Assembly (NCBI GenBank): GCA_002435705.1
Contig: DIVA01000069.1
Location: forward strand, 1-64,000
From: Bacteriovoracaceae bacterium UBA6144
GTDB lineage: Bacteria > Bdellovibrionota > Bacteriovoracia > Bacteriovoracales > Bacteriovoracaceae
Reading direction: 5' to 3'
Length of the DNA: 64,000 nt
The notes beneath the pieces were generated by a model. The model was not told the DNA's origin. It saw nothing but the letters and a program-made list of their open reading frames with translations, and did not search any database. The translations under genes and the position numbers were made by a program. Of the stretch, positions 26,851-36,600 are shown piece after piece. How positions within the stretch are numbered: position 1 is the stretch's first letter; each line of letters opens with the position of its first letter.

Positions 26851-28089
26851 ATGAAGCATGTCATTACATATGTAAAATCTAAAGTGCACCAGCATTCCCT
26901 TAGGAATGCTCTTTCACTTAATGAAAATATAAATCATATTGAGATGAAAGATTTAGAGCAGCTTCAGCAAATGCTTCAGTTTGGAACAAAGTTTGATCTC
27001 ATCGTATCTGATTTAATTTTGGAAGATTTCAAGCCAATTGGGGACAAGCTTATAGTCTGGGATATTGAGTCACAAGAGGTTGCAGAACTCCATAATGCGA
27101 TAAAAGAAAAAATAGTTCTGGAACTTTATGAAAATCATACTTCAATGCCGCTTCACCTCTTTAATCATTTTTCTCGCTTGCCCGTAGACGTGTTTATTAA
27201 AATGCAAAAAAATGGTAAGTCGCATTTTGTGCAGCGATTTTTGGCAAATGATGAAATTACTCAAGAAGATCTTGATGCATTTAAAGCGAGAGGTATTTCG
27301 GAGTTATGGATTGAGAAAGATTCGCTGAAGTCATTCTCTAAAGAAGTGATTGCTCTTATTAAAGAGGAGATTCAGCATAAGACAATTTTGATTGATGACG
27401 TTCAGGTCAGTGAGAATATCTTTAAGTCATTGGGAGATATGATTCAAAAGGTCGGGGTGAAATCTGCCGTGGTGGATCTGTGTGATACGTGGATGACAAA
27501 TCTTGCGAAGAGTAGTCTTACCTGTATGCATTCACCAGTAAAAGATTGGTACTTGAGACTATCTCAGGATTCATCTCTTGATTTTCATTTTAAGCTTGTC
27601 CGACTTACCACTCTGTTGTGTGGTCAATACGTGCTTAGTACAGATTGGGTTAGTAAAGACGAGCAGGCGGCAAGGCTTGCAGGTGTGGCACTGTTCGCGG
27701 ATATGTCACTCAATAATCCAAATTATATTCATTACCGCTCCTATGAAATGATTCAAGATCTAAAAGGCGAGGAGAAGCTTTTAGTCTCTTCTCATGCTCA
27801 AAGATCATCTCAAATGATTTCTCAAGTAAACTTTATTGCTAAAGATATTTCTTTATTAGTAGCTCAGCATCATGGATGTCCTGATGGCGAGAAAATTCCA
27901 CAACGCATCTCTGCCAATGTTTCTGCTCTTGCTTATATCTACATGCTCTCAGAAGAGATGGCGTATTCATTGTTAAAAGATTCCAATCTTTCAATGGAGG
28001 TCGTTTTTGAGGGGCTAAAAAAGAAATTCTCGGGCACTCCCGTTTTAAATTACTTAAGCGCCCTTCCTCGGATTTTAGATATTTACTAG
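26851..28089 (+). CDS. Degenerate HD-GYP-like protein
   Basis: 412 residues. The C-terminal half follows the layout of HD-GYP cyclic-di-GMP phosphodiesterases: AARLAGVALFADMSL at the place of the HD metal site, SSHAQRSS at the place of the H-P motif, and VAQHHGCPDGEKIPQRIS for the HHE-x-DGSGYP segment. The first HD pair is lost (F-A-D) while HH-x-C-P-D-G is kept, so catalysis is doubtful. The N-terminal about 150 residues include a receiver-like FDLIVSDLIL segment. It begins 18 bases after the flagellin terminator and may be a sensor or effector for motility. The ribosome binding site is weak. Confidence 0.6.
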   Translation: MKHVITYVKSKVHQHSLRNALSLNENINHIEMKDLEQLQQMLQFGTKFDLIVSDLILEDFKPIGDKLIVWDIESQEVAELHNAIKEKIVLELYENHTSMPLHLFNHFSRLPVDVFIKMQKNGKSHFVQRFLANDEITQEDLDAFKARGISELWIEKDSLKSFSKEVIALIKEEIQHKTILIDDVQVSENIFKSLGDMIQKVGVKSAVVDLCDTWMTNLAKSSLTCMHSPVKDWYLRLSQDSSLDFHFKLVRLTTLLCGQYVLSTDWVSKDEQAARLAGVALFADMSLNNPNYIHYRSYEMIQDLKGEEKLLVSSHAQRSSQMISQVNFIAKDISLLVAQHHGCPDGEKIPQRISANVSALAYIYMLSEEMAYSLLKDSNLSMEVVFEGLKKKFSGTPVLNYLSALPRILDIY

Positions 28090-29567
28090 TAGATTGAATT
28101 AAACCAAGGTTTCTTTACACAATCAGAAGTCCAGATATGTTTTGTTTCTAAATAAGATTCAAGTCCCTCAAGTCCAAATTCTCTTCCCATTCCTGACTGC
28201 TTAAAGCCCCCAAAGGGTATTCCACTATTTAGAAGATGATATTCATTGATCCATACCGTGCCTGCTTCAAGTCGGTCTGCTAGCTCGCGCACCTTATCTT
28301 TATTCTGAGACCAGACACCAGCAGCAAGACCGTAATGGGTTTGATTGGCCAATTCAATGGCTTCTTCTGCCGTATCAAAGGGAGTGAGTGTTGCCACAGG
28401 ACCAAAGACTTCTTCGTGATAAATGCGATGACTTGAGTTGGCTTCTAAAAGGGTGGGTGCAATAAACCAACCCGAATCAAGTCCTTGCCCCTTCAGGCGA
28501 TGACCACCGCACAGAAGTGTGGCCCCTTGTGTTTTTGCTTCGTCAATGAAGGCAAGAATTTGCTCTCCTTGTTTCTTGTTAATGACGGGACCAAAACCCG
28601 TTTCAGGATCCTTGGGGGCGCCAATTTTCACTTTTTTTATTTTTTCCAGAAGTGCTTGTTTGAATTGATCATAAATACTTCTTTGGACGAGGATACGTGA
28701 ACCAGAAGTACAGGCCTGTCCGCTGTGAAAGAGAAATCCATAAAGAGCTCCATCTACAGCATTTTGAAAATCAGCATCCTCAAAGATGATATTCGCACTT
28801 TTTCCACCAAGCTCTAGCGTAACTCTTTTCAGATCAACACTCGCATGTTGCATAATCTGTTTTCCCACTTGGGTCGAACCAGTGAATGCAATCTTTCGCA
28901 CAATTTTATGTCGAACGAGATATTGGCCTTCGGCGGCACCTCCGTTAATCATATTAATGACACCAGGAGGGAGCGCACTTTTTGAGATAACGTCGGCGAG
29001 TAGACTTGCCGTGAGAGGAGACTCGAGGGCTGGTTTTAGAACTGTAGTACAGCCTGTCGCAATGACCGGAGCAATTTTCCAGGCAGCCATGAGAAGTGGG
29101 AAGTTCCATGGAATAATCTGTGCGCAGACACCCACGGGGACCCGAGCAATTTCATTGCGAGAAAAACTCGGCCGTGAATAGTTCTTATCGTGAACTAATA
29201 GATTCAACTCCATCATTTGCTTGGAAACAACTTTTAAGTGATTAATGCTGTTTTGAATATCTGTTTTTGCTTTTCTGAAGACTGCACCTGAGTCATTTAT
29301 TTCGGCTTCAATAAATTCATCTTTGCGTAATTTTATTTTCTCTGCGATGTCATCGAGGATCTGGGATCTTTGACTAAGAGTTGTCGCCCGCCATGCTGAA
29401 GAGTTAAGACAATTTTGTGCAGCCGCTAAAGCTGTATCAATATCCTTTGCACTAGGAAGATGAACTCTGGCGACGATAGTACTGTCTGCAGGGTTCAGAC
29501 TATTTATATTCTTACCTGAGGTAGAATCGACCCATTGATTATTGATGAAAAGTTTAATTTCACGCAT
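28086..29567 (-). CDS. NAD(P)-dependent aldehyde dehydrogenase
   Basis: 493 residues, classical ALDH. Oxyanion/cofactor segments IIPWNFPLL, GSTQVGKQI and ELGGKSANI (catalytic-base glutamate) are present, together with the nucleophile in HSGQACTSGSR. The ATG at 29567 preceded by GAGGGG gives the family N-terminus (LFINNQWVDS); an upstream in-frame ATG at 29678 would add a non-homologous extension. The best guesses are betaine-aldehyde or phenylacetaldehyde dehydrogenase types; proximity to aromatic catabolism genes favours an aromatic aldehyde, as inference. Its stop shares four bases (CTAG) with the convergent HD-GYP-like gene. Confidence 0.9.
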   Translation of the reverse strand: MREIKLFINNQWVDSTSGKNINSLNPADSTIVARVHLPSAKDIDTALAAAQNCLNSSAWRATTLSQRSQILDDIAEKIKLRKDEFIEAEINDSGAVFRKAKTDIQNSINHLKVVSKQMMELNLLVHDKNYSRPSFSRNEIARVPVGVCAQIIPWNFPLLMAAWKIAPVIATGCTTVLKPALESPLTASLLADVISKSALPPGVINMINGGAAEGQYLVRHKIVRKIAFTGSTQVGKQIMQHASVDLKRVTLELGGKSANIIFEDADFQNAVDGALYGFLFHSGQACTSGSRILVQRSIYDQFKQALLEKIKKVKIGAPKDPETGFGPVINKKQGEQILAFIDEAKTQGATLLCGGHRLKGQGLDSGWFIAPTLLEANSSHRIYHEEVFGPVATLTPFDTAEEAIELANQTHYGLAAGVWSQNKDKVRELADRLEAGTVWINEYHLLNSGIPFGGFKQSGMGREFGLEGLESYLETKHIWTSDCVKKPWFNSIY

Positions 29568-29648
29568 AATGCCCCTCACTCCGTGGTAATCTAGATCATA
29601 GCGAGGGTAAGAGAAAGAGTCACTTAACACAAAACCGATAAGGACAGT

Positions 29649-30296
29649 ATGAAATTGGCAGAATCTCAGCTTCTCCATTGGGCTGAATCAATAAAAAATG
29701 ATTTTCTCCAAGGATTTCAAAAAATTCATATTTCTCAACCCGCCATTACTGTATTTGGCTCGGCACGCGTAAAAACTGATAGCGAATACTATAAAATGGC
29801 ATTTCAGTCTGGAAAGAAGCTAGCTGAAAATGGATTTAGTGTGATCACTGGAGGTGGCCCTGGAATGATGGAAGCTGCCAACCGTGGGGCGTTTGAAGCA
29901 GGCGGAGTTAGTGTTGGTATGAATATTGTTTTACCGCATGAGCAGAAGCCAAACCCATACATTCACGACGTCATTACGTTTCGTTATTTTTTTAATCGAA
30001 AAACCGGACTCATTCATTTCTCACAAGGTTTTCTGTTGCTTCCTGGGGGGGCTGGAACCTTGGATGAGTTGTTTGAAGCACTTAATCTAATGATGACAAA
30101 AAAAGCCCCGCGTTTTCCACTGGTCGCTTGTGGGAAAGAGTATTGGCAGGGTTTAATTGATTGGATGGGTGAGCAGATTGTAGCCAAGGGACTTATGAGT
30201 GCCGAAGAATTATCTTACATCCATCTGGTGGATACGGTAGATGAGGCAATTGCGATTTTCAAACAAGAGTGCTGTGACTTCAGTTTAATTGATTGA
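29649..30296 (+). CDS. LOG-family nucleotide 5'-monophosphate N-glycosidase-like protein
   Basis: 215 residues with the two hallmarks of the LOG/TIGR00730 family: GGGPGMMEAANRGA at 68-81 and PGGAGTLDE at 132-140, which form the phosphate and catalytic site in the lysine-decarboxylase-like Rossmann fold. Members cleave AMP-like or cytokinin-type nucleotides to base and ribose 5-phosphate; old databases mislabel them lysine decarboxylases. AAGGA precedes the ATG. Convergent overlap of 12 bases with the next gene. Confidence 0.85.
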   Translation: MKLAESQLLHWAESIKNDFLQGFQKIHISQPAITVFGSARVKTDSEYYKMAFQSGKKLAENGFSVITGGGPGMMEAANRGAFEAGGVSVGMNIVLPHEQKPNPYIHDVITFRYFFNRKTGLIHFSQGFLLLPGGAGTLDELFEALNLMMTKKAPRFPLVACGKEYWQGLIDWMGEQIVAKGLMSAEELSYIHLVDTVDEAIAIFKQECCDFSLID

Positions 30297-30812
30297 TTTT
30301 TGTCGAAGTAGGCTTGAGGTCTTGTAGCGCTCATTTTGTGTCTGCGCAAAAAGATTATCTAAAAGTGTAACAATATATTTTTCTCTCCCTTGGCTCCAAG
30401 AGAAAGGACCATCCGGATAGTTGACGCCATATTTCATGGCCCGATCAATATCTTCAGCTGAAGCAATCTGGTCTTCAAGTGAGAAGAAAGCCTCATTCAC
30501 AATGGTTGAGAGAATTCGTGGCAAATGGAAGTATCCATCAAGTGATGCTACAAGTACTGGAGATAAATCTTTAGATTCTAAAAATGCCATGACGTCAGTC
30601 TTATAATCCCTCACTGAAACTTCACATTTTTTTGTCTGATTCAAATGCAATGAGGTTGCGGCGATCAGGTTTGGGTAGTGGGGAAAAAAATCACTTTTAT
30701 CAAAAGCTGTAAGGTCCATGATGACAAGCTCTTGAGCATGATCTTTGAGGAATTGAATCTTTTCTTGTTTCGATTCTAGTTTCGTTTCGAAAATAAAGTT
30801 AGGGGTAGTCAT
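30285..30812 (-). CDS. Stand-alone second C-terminal domain of a PaaH-type 3-hydroxyacyl-CoA dehydrogenase
   Basis: 175 residues from the ATG at 30812, with AAGGA four bases upstream. The segment IASAEDIDRAMKYGVNYPDG is characteristic of the second 3HCDH C-terminal domain of PaaH (3-hydroxyadipyl-CoA dehydrogenase), which is normally fused to the NAD-binding part in one chain of about 475 residues. Here it is encoded separately, overlapping the end of the preceding gene by 14 bases in another frame. The two products together match the full enzyme. The open frame extends upstream to 30950, but that part lies inside the neighbouring gene. Confidence 0.8.
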   Translation of the reverse strand: MTTPNFIFETKLESKQEKIQFLKDHAQELVIMDLTAFDKSDFFPHYPNLIAATSLHLNQTKKCEVSVRDYKTDVMAFLESKDLSPVLVASLDGYFHLPRILSTIVNEAFFSLEDQIASAEDIDRAMKYGVNYPDGPFSWSQGREKYIVTLLDNLFAQTQNERYKTSSLLRQKSIN

Positions 30813-31668
30813 AGAATCCTTTCTTCGTTTTGCGGCCGAAACGTTTCTCCACAACAAGTTTCTTCTGGAGAGGATGGGGCTCAAATCGGGGATTTTTATG
30901 AAATGACTCCCAGACAGAACAAGTGACAGAGTAATTTGTATCAATGCCAATAAGGTCCATTAGTTCAAATGGACCCATTTTAAACTGGCCGACTTCGCGC
31001 ATGACGTGATCAATTTCCTGAATGACCTCGCGAGACTCAATCTGGGCAATACGAAGGGCTTCACCGTAAAAACTCCTGGCCACTCTGTTCACAATAAAGC
31101 CTGGGGAATCAGTGCATAGAGCTGGCTCTTTTCCACGTTTTTGAAACCAATCATAGAGCGACTGAGCGAGGTGGGCATCAGTTTCTATGCCTTTAATGAT
31201 TTCTACAAGCTTCATCACAGTGGCAGGATTAAAAAAATGCAGGCCAATAAATTGTGATCGTCTACTCTCTTCAAGAGCAGAAGCAAGCTCAGTAATCGGA
31301 AAGCTCGAAGTGTTGCTGGCAAGAATGGTGTGAGCATCAAAATGGTGCTGCAGCTTTTCAAAAAGATTCTTTTTGATGGTAAGGTTTTCTACAATAGCTT
31401 CAATCACCAATGTCGCGGAATGAGGTAATTCAGTGATCTTTGAGATATGAATAAGACTCTTGACCTTCTCAGCTTTTGGAGAGCTAAGTTTTCCTTTCTC
31501 AACCAACTTGTCTATTCCTTCAAGGATTTTTTTCTTCGCTTCTTCAGCTTGTGGATAGTGGATATCACAGATAATCGTTTTCACTTCATGCCCTGCAAAC
31601 CATTGAGCGATGCTGGCTCCCATGGTTCCGGCTCCGATGATGACCACGCTCTTGACCTCAATGCTCAT
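30799..31668 (-). CDS. paaH: 3-hydroxyacyl-CoA dehydrogenase, NAD-binding part plus first C-terminal domain (PaaH-type)
   Basis: 289 residues. The NAD-binding motif VVIIGAGTMGASIAQ starts near residue 8; the catalytic histidine/glutamate region IGLHFFNPATVMKLVEII and SPGFIVNRVARSF follow, and the chain ends in GRKTKKGFYDYP, the normal end of the first domain pair. It starts in a TAATG overlap with paaG. In phenylacetate breakdown this enzyme oxidises 3-hydroxyadipyl-CoA. By itself it also resembles Hbd 3-hydroxybutyryl-CoA dehydrogenase; context with paaG and the separate second domain favours PaaH. Confidence 0.85.
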   Translation of the reverse strand: MSIEVKSVVIIGAGTMGASIAQWFAGHEVKTIICDIHYPQAEEAKKKILEGIDKLVEKGKLSSPKAEKVKSLIHISKITELPHSATLVIEAIVENLTIKKNLFEKLQHHFDAHTILASNTSSFPITELASALEESRRSQFIGLHFFNPATVMKLVEIIKGIETDAHLAQSLYDWFQKRGKEPALCTDSPGFIVNRVARSFYGEALRIAQIESREVIQEIDHVMREVGQFKMGPFELMDLIGIDTNYSVTCSVWESFHKNPRFEPHPLQKKLVVEKRFGRKTKKGFYDYP

Positions 31669-32450
31669 TATTGTCCTTTGAATTGAGGAGATCTCTTCTC
31701 TAGAAAGGCAGTTACGCCTTCACGGTAATCCTGAGAGAAACCAAGGAATTGTTGAGACTTTTTTTCAATCTCAAGGACCTCAGAGAAAGGAGATTCTTGT
31801 GCTTGTTGAAAGTTTCTTTTCACATGCTCTACTGAAAGAGGAGCCAAGAGATTAATTTTCCCAGCCATGAGCTGAGCTTCCTGCATAATATCTTCTGAAA
31901 TGCTGTTGATGAAACCACGAGAAAGCATTTCTTCACTTAGCATGGGTTGCCCTAAAAGGGCGTAAGAGAGCGCTTGAGTGTAGCCCATTGTTTGGACGAG
32001 TTGAAAGGAGAGGCCTGCATCTGGACAAAGACCGATCTGAGTAAACCCTGAGATAAATCTGACTTTTGGAAGTGCCACTTTAAAGTCACAGGCCAAAACG
32101 ATAGATAGACCCGCCCCCGCTGCCACTCCATTGATAGCTGCTATCACAATTTTACGAGAGCTTCGGATGCTATTGATTAAAGGGTTCCATTCTGTCTCAA
32201 GTGTGTGACCAATATCTACCGGTCCTTTTCTTGCATCAACGGCTCGATCATTGAGGTCTTGGCCAGAGCAGAATGCTTTTCCTTCTGCAGTGAGTATGAT
32301 TGAGCGGACTTGTGCGTCGGCATTCGCAAGCTTAAGGGCGTCGATGATTTCACTTTTGCTCTTTGTATTGAGGGCATTGTAAACATCCGGACGATTGATG
32401 GTAATGGTTGCCGTTTGCTGAGATACTGAATATTTTATAAATTCAAACAT
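31668..32450 (-). CDS. paaG: PaaG: 1,2-epoxyphenylacetyl-CoA isomerase (crotonase fold)
   Basis: 260 residues. Beyond general crotonase features (GVAAGAGLSIVLACDF oxyanion loop), it has FCSGQDLNDR and ends DYREGV-T-A-F-L-E-K-R-S-P-Q-F-K-G-Q, nearly the PaaG C-terminus known from E. coli. PaaG isomerises the ring epoxide of phenylacetyl-CoA to the oxepin and also works later in the pathway. GGAG of its ribosome binding site overlaps the stop of hppD. The epoxidase genes paaABCE are not in the window. Confidence 0.9.
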   Translation of the reverse strand: MFEFIKYSVSQQTATITINRPDVYNALNTKSKSEIIDALKLANADAQVRSIILTAEGKAFCSGQDLNDRAVDARKGPVDIGHTLETEWNPLINSIRSSRKIVIAAINGVAAGAGLSIVLACDFKVALPKVRFISGFTQIGLCPDAGLSFQLVQTMGYTQALSYALLGQPMLSEEMLSRGFINSISEDIMQEAQLMAGKINLLAPLSVEHVKRNFQQAQESPFSEVLEIEKKSQQFLGFSQDYREGVTAFLEKRSPQFKGQ

Positions 32451-32459
32451 CGCTTTCTC

Positions 32460-33506
32460 CTAAATATAGCCACGTTTCTCTTGATCTCTCTCAATGGCAT
32501 CAAAAAGCGCTTGGAAATTTCCTTCGCCAAATCCCCAATGATTTTTTCGCTGAATATATTCAAAGAAGAGAGGGCCGATACAGGTTTGGGAGAAGATTTG
32601 TAAGAGGTAACCTTTCTCATCTCCATCAGCCAAAAGTCTTAGCTTCTCAAGCACTTCGATGTCTTCAGTCACTTTGAAAGGTCTTGAGGGAATGAGTTCG
32701 TAGTAAGTTTTTGGGACATCCAAGAATTCGAGATGTCTTTCTCTGAGCTCGCCGACTGTTGAAATAATATTAGGAGTCATTAAAGCGATATGTTGAACTC
32801 CTGCCCCCTTGTGGAGATCAAGGAACTCTTGAATCTGGCTTTTTCCACCCTCTACTTCCGGTTCATTGATTGGGATGATGATAGAATTGTCAGCCATTTG
32901 GACGACTTTTGAGTTAAGTCCTGTTTTTTTTCCCTTGATATCAAAGTAGCGTGTTTCGATAAAGCCATAAGTGCGTTTGTAGAACTCAACCCAATGCTCC
33001 ATCTCACCTTTAGGGACATTGTTGGTGAGATGATCAATGCGCGAAACTCTGGTTTGAAGTGGTTGAGCCAGAGAGTCCTCAGTTGCAGTAAAACCCTCAC
33101 GGAAAAGTTGAGTTGGTCTTTCCACAAACTCATTAAGCACATCGCCGAACCCCTGGATCGCGGCAGTCTTGACGAGACCCTCTTGGGTCTCTGTAATTTT
33201 TAAATCATTGATTAATTTGGCACCATTTTTTAAGACCTGCTCAAGGGCTTTCTCAACGGACTCCACTTGAAAGGACATTTTTGAAACGCCCTCACCGTGT
33301 TTATTAAAGTAGTTTCTTGAGTGACAAGTTCCAGCTTCTTCTGTCACGAGAAAGCGCGCTTGTCCTTGGGTGAAAAGTTTTTTATGAGGGGCAAGTGCTG
33401 TGACTTGAAAACCCATCTTATGAAAGAGTTTGACCGTAGGGGATTGGAGTGAATCAACAGTAAACTCTAAGTGATCAATGGATTTGAGACCAACGGGGTT
33501 TTGCAT
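32460..33506 (-). CDS. hppD: 4-hydroxyphenylpyruvate dioxygenase
   Basis: 348 residues. It converts 4-hydroxyphenylpyruvate to homogentisate in tyrosine breakdown. The two-domain vicinal-oxygen-chelate layout is visible, with iron ligands expected at the His in SRIDHLTNNV, the His in GVQHIALMT and the Glu in FFEYIQRKNHWGFGEGNF, a very typical family segment. The ATG at 33506 has GGAG upstream; a second in-frame ATG at 33527 lacks one. First gene of the hppD-paaG-paaH-paaH2 operon. Confidence 0.95.
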   Translation of the reverse strand: MQNPVGLKSIDHLEFTVDSLQSPTVKLFHKMGFQVTALAPHKKLFTQGQARFLVTEEAGTCHSRNYFNKHGEGVSKMSFQVESVEKALEQVLKNGAKLINDLKITETQEGLVKTAAIQGFGDVLNEFVERPTQLFREGFTATEDSLAQPLQTRVSRIDHLTNNVPKGEMEHWVEFYKRTYGFIETRYFDIKGKKTGLNSKVVQMADNSIIIPINEPEVEGGKSQIQEFLDLHKGAGVQHIALMTPNIISTVGELRERHLEFLDVPKTYYELIPSRPFKVTEDIEVLEKLRLLADGDEKGYLLQIFSQTCIGPLFFEYIQRKNHWGFGEGNFQALFDAIERDQEKRGYI

Positions 33507-33608
33507 AAAATATTCTCCTGAGCCCATGATTCACCCCGCCAGTGAAAATGTCAAAAATTAAGCATAGTGTCTTGGGCATTTTATTGTTAATCGTCGCAGG
33601 CATGTCGA

Positions 33609-33637
33609 TTGAATAGAAGCGTTAGAAAAGCTATGAT
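33609..33637 (+). promoter_or_regulatory. Sigma70-like promoter for the IorAB-type oxidoreductase
   Basis: TTGAAT at 33609-33614 and TATGAT at 33632-33637 are separated by exactly 17 bases; AAGGA and the ATG follow 9 and 20 bases later. Confidence 0.7.
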
Positions 33638-33656
33638 GAGTCAATAAGGAGCACCT

Positions 33657-36600
33657 ATGTCTGTTCAAATACTCAATGGCAATGAGCTACTCATCCAAGG
33701 TGGTCTTGAAGCTGGCTTTCACCTCTATACAGGATACCCAGGCTCTCCCTTAGCCGATTTTTTTAATATTTTGTATGAGCGACAAGATGAGTTAAAACAA
33801 AAAGGAATTAGAGTTGTTATTGCTAATTCAGAGGCCAATGCGGCAGCCATGGCAAGTGGCGCTAAAATGGCAGGTCAAAATGTCCTCGTAGGGATGAAGT
33901 CCATGGGACTTCATGTGGCCAGTGATGCTCTCTCCGTAGGTAATTTTGCCAATCCTGGTCAACTGAACTCTGAGGGCAAAAAATCGGGTGTTGTAATTGC
34001 TGTGGGTGATGATCCATGGTCCATCTCAACATCCACTCCCGCAGATTCACGTTATTTATTTAAACATCTCCATATCCCATTCCTAGAACCTTCTACGCCA
34101 CAGGAACTTAAAGATTGGATGAAGGTCGCCTTAGAGTTGTCTCAGGACTCGAGTGTGTACGTGGGGGTGCTGTTAACAACTTCCATGGCAGAAGGGGGAG
34201 GGCGAGTTGCGATTGCGCCCGAGAAAAAAATTGATTCCCATAAAATTGAACTGGATCCTCAGCTATTTAATTTATCAGAAAATGTGATGGTTCCCCCAAA
34301 CTCCTTGGGGGCAGACATCCGCATGCTTCAGGAGAGATTTCCTCAATACCTGGCTGCTTTAAAAAAGGCGAGGCTGGATAGAACATTTGGTAATGCTCAG
34401 TCTCAAATAGGGATCATCAGTGTGGGCGCAGTATTCGAGACATTGAAACAAGTCCTTGAGGAAGCAAATTTACTGTCTGAGGTTCATTTATATAAAGCCG
34501 CCGGATCTTATGCTCTCAATTCAGATCAGATTATTCCGTTTTTGAAATCCCATTCACACATTCTTGTCGTTGAAGAGAAGAGAGGATTTCTTGAAGCAGA
34601 GATAAAATCTCTGTGCATGGAAGAGAAAATTGAGACAGAAGTTTGGGGAAAGAAGTTTGGCACTATCGAGGGGTTTCCAGCTTTCGGAGGTCTCAACTCC
34701 GAACATGTGCGTAAGGGACTTCGCGAGGTACTTTCGCAGTGGACTCTCAATGTAGAGAGAATTCAGACCTTTGTACCACTTAAAATAAATTTGACCGTTC
34801 CGCATCGACTTCCTACTTTTTGTCCGGGATGCCCTCACCGCGAGACTCTCTCAATCATGAAAGAGATTAGAAGTGATCTCGCCCAAAAAAAGATTAAATT
34901 AATCTCCCATGGAGATGTGGGGTGTTATTCGCTGTCTTTTCTTGAGCCATTCAAGGAAATGCATGATTTATCGGCCATGGGGCAAGGTGGTGCCTTGGGA
35001 GCAGGGACAGATTTATTTACGACGAATCCTTCCGTTGTACTCATGGGAGATTCTACTTTTTTTCACTCGGGAATGACTGCGATTTCTAACTCGGTCCAGA
35101 TGGGGCATAATATTACTTATATTTTGCTCGATAATGATAACACTGCAATGACTGGTCATCAGGTTACACCTGTATCAGGAGTTTCAGTGGAGGGGATAAC
35201 TCGACCGCGACAGAGTATGTTGCAAGTGGCGAAATCCTTAAATGTGGATGAAGCGATTCAAATTAATCCCTCGGATCGATATTTTTATAAAAATCTCCTG
35301 ACAGAATTTGTGCAAAAGCCAGGAGTGAAGGTTATTGTTTCAGACAAAGAATGTGGACTTACTTTCCATGGAAGAAAAAAACGAGAGGAGCGTACTCTTT
35401 TTAAAAACGGTGTCCAGAAAACTCGCGAGTTCTATCAGATTAATACTCTTGCCTGTGAAGATTGTCGTGTCTGTGTCGACATGACAGGCTGTCCCGGACT
35501 CTCTCAGACCTTTGATGCGTATGGAACTAAAGTAACTATTGATCCGCAGATCTGCGTTTCTGACTCATACTGTACCAAGCTTAAAGCGTGTCCGAGTTTT
35601 GAGCTGGTCCAAGTTTCTGACTATCATCCTACCAACTACCAAGAGCATGCAAAAGCAGCAGGCCCACAGTCACTGGACCTTCCAGTCAACTCAGTAAACT
35701 TTGAACAAATAGCTCAGGGAGAAGACTGGAGAGGAATTGTTATTGGTGTTGGTGGATCCGGTGTCACAACGGTCTCACGTGTGATTGCGGAAGCCGCCCA
35801 AACCATGGGTGAGAGAGGAGATCTGGATTTTAAATTTGTGGACCAAAAGGGCCTGGCGCAACGTAATGGTTCTGTGACCAGTCATTTAAGCCTATTTAGG
35901 AAAGGATTTTCTCAGCCTCAACTTGTCCCAATGGCTAGTGCAAATGTTGTTGTCTCACCGGATCTGCTCGAGGGAGCGAGGGCGTTGGGTTACTTATCAA
36001 GTAGAGGGATTTTAATCGTTGATCAAGACTTTCAAGTTCCGCTTTCCATCATGTTAGATCGTGGTGTTGAAGCGAGTCCTCTTAAGGCGGAAGACTTACG
36101 CGCAGAGCTTGTTTCCGTTTTAGGTGAACGTGTGATCATTGGCCCATTCAAAGAAATATCTTATAACTATTTTCAAAAGTCTGTTTATAGTTCAGCGATT
36201 ATCTTAGGAGTCATGTTTCAACGAGGTTTAGTGCCATTTAGTTTGAATGATATGCACAGGGCACTTCAGGCTGCCGTACCTAAAGCAGAGTTTGAAAATA
36301 ATCAAAAGGCTTTTGAGATTGGCCGGAGCTGGATGATAGGAACATTTGAGTATAAGTCAGAAACTCCCAACCTTATCCCTCTCATACAATCATCCGTCAG
36401 AATGACCGCTCTTCCATGGCAAAATAAAGAGGCCCTTGTGAGTACCTTTAATCACTCACGCCGTGATCTTGAAGGGCTATTCCCAGAGATTAATGATCAG
36501 TATATCGCGCAGTATATTCACGATTTAATTGTTTATGATCATGGTCGATTCATACCCCAGTTTTTGATAGACGCGCGGGAGCTGAGAAAAATTAATCTCT

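Noticed and set aside
30813..30950. 46-residue extension of the second PaaH gene
   Set aside because: This stretch lies in a different frame inside the first PaaH gene, whose protein matches the family there; the extension has no homology pattern.
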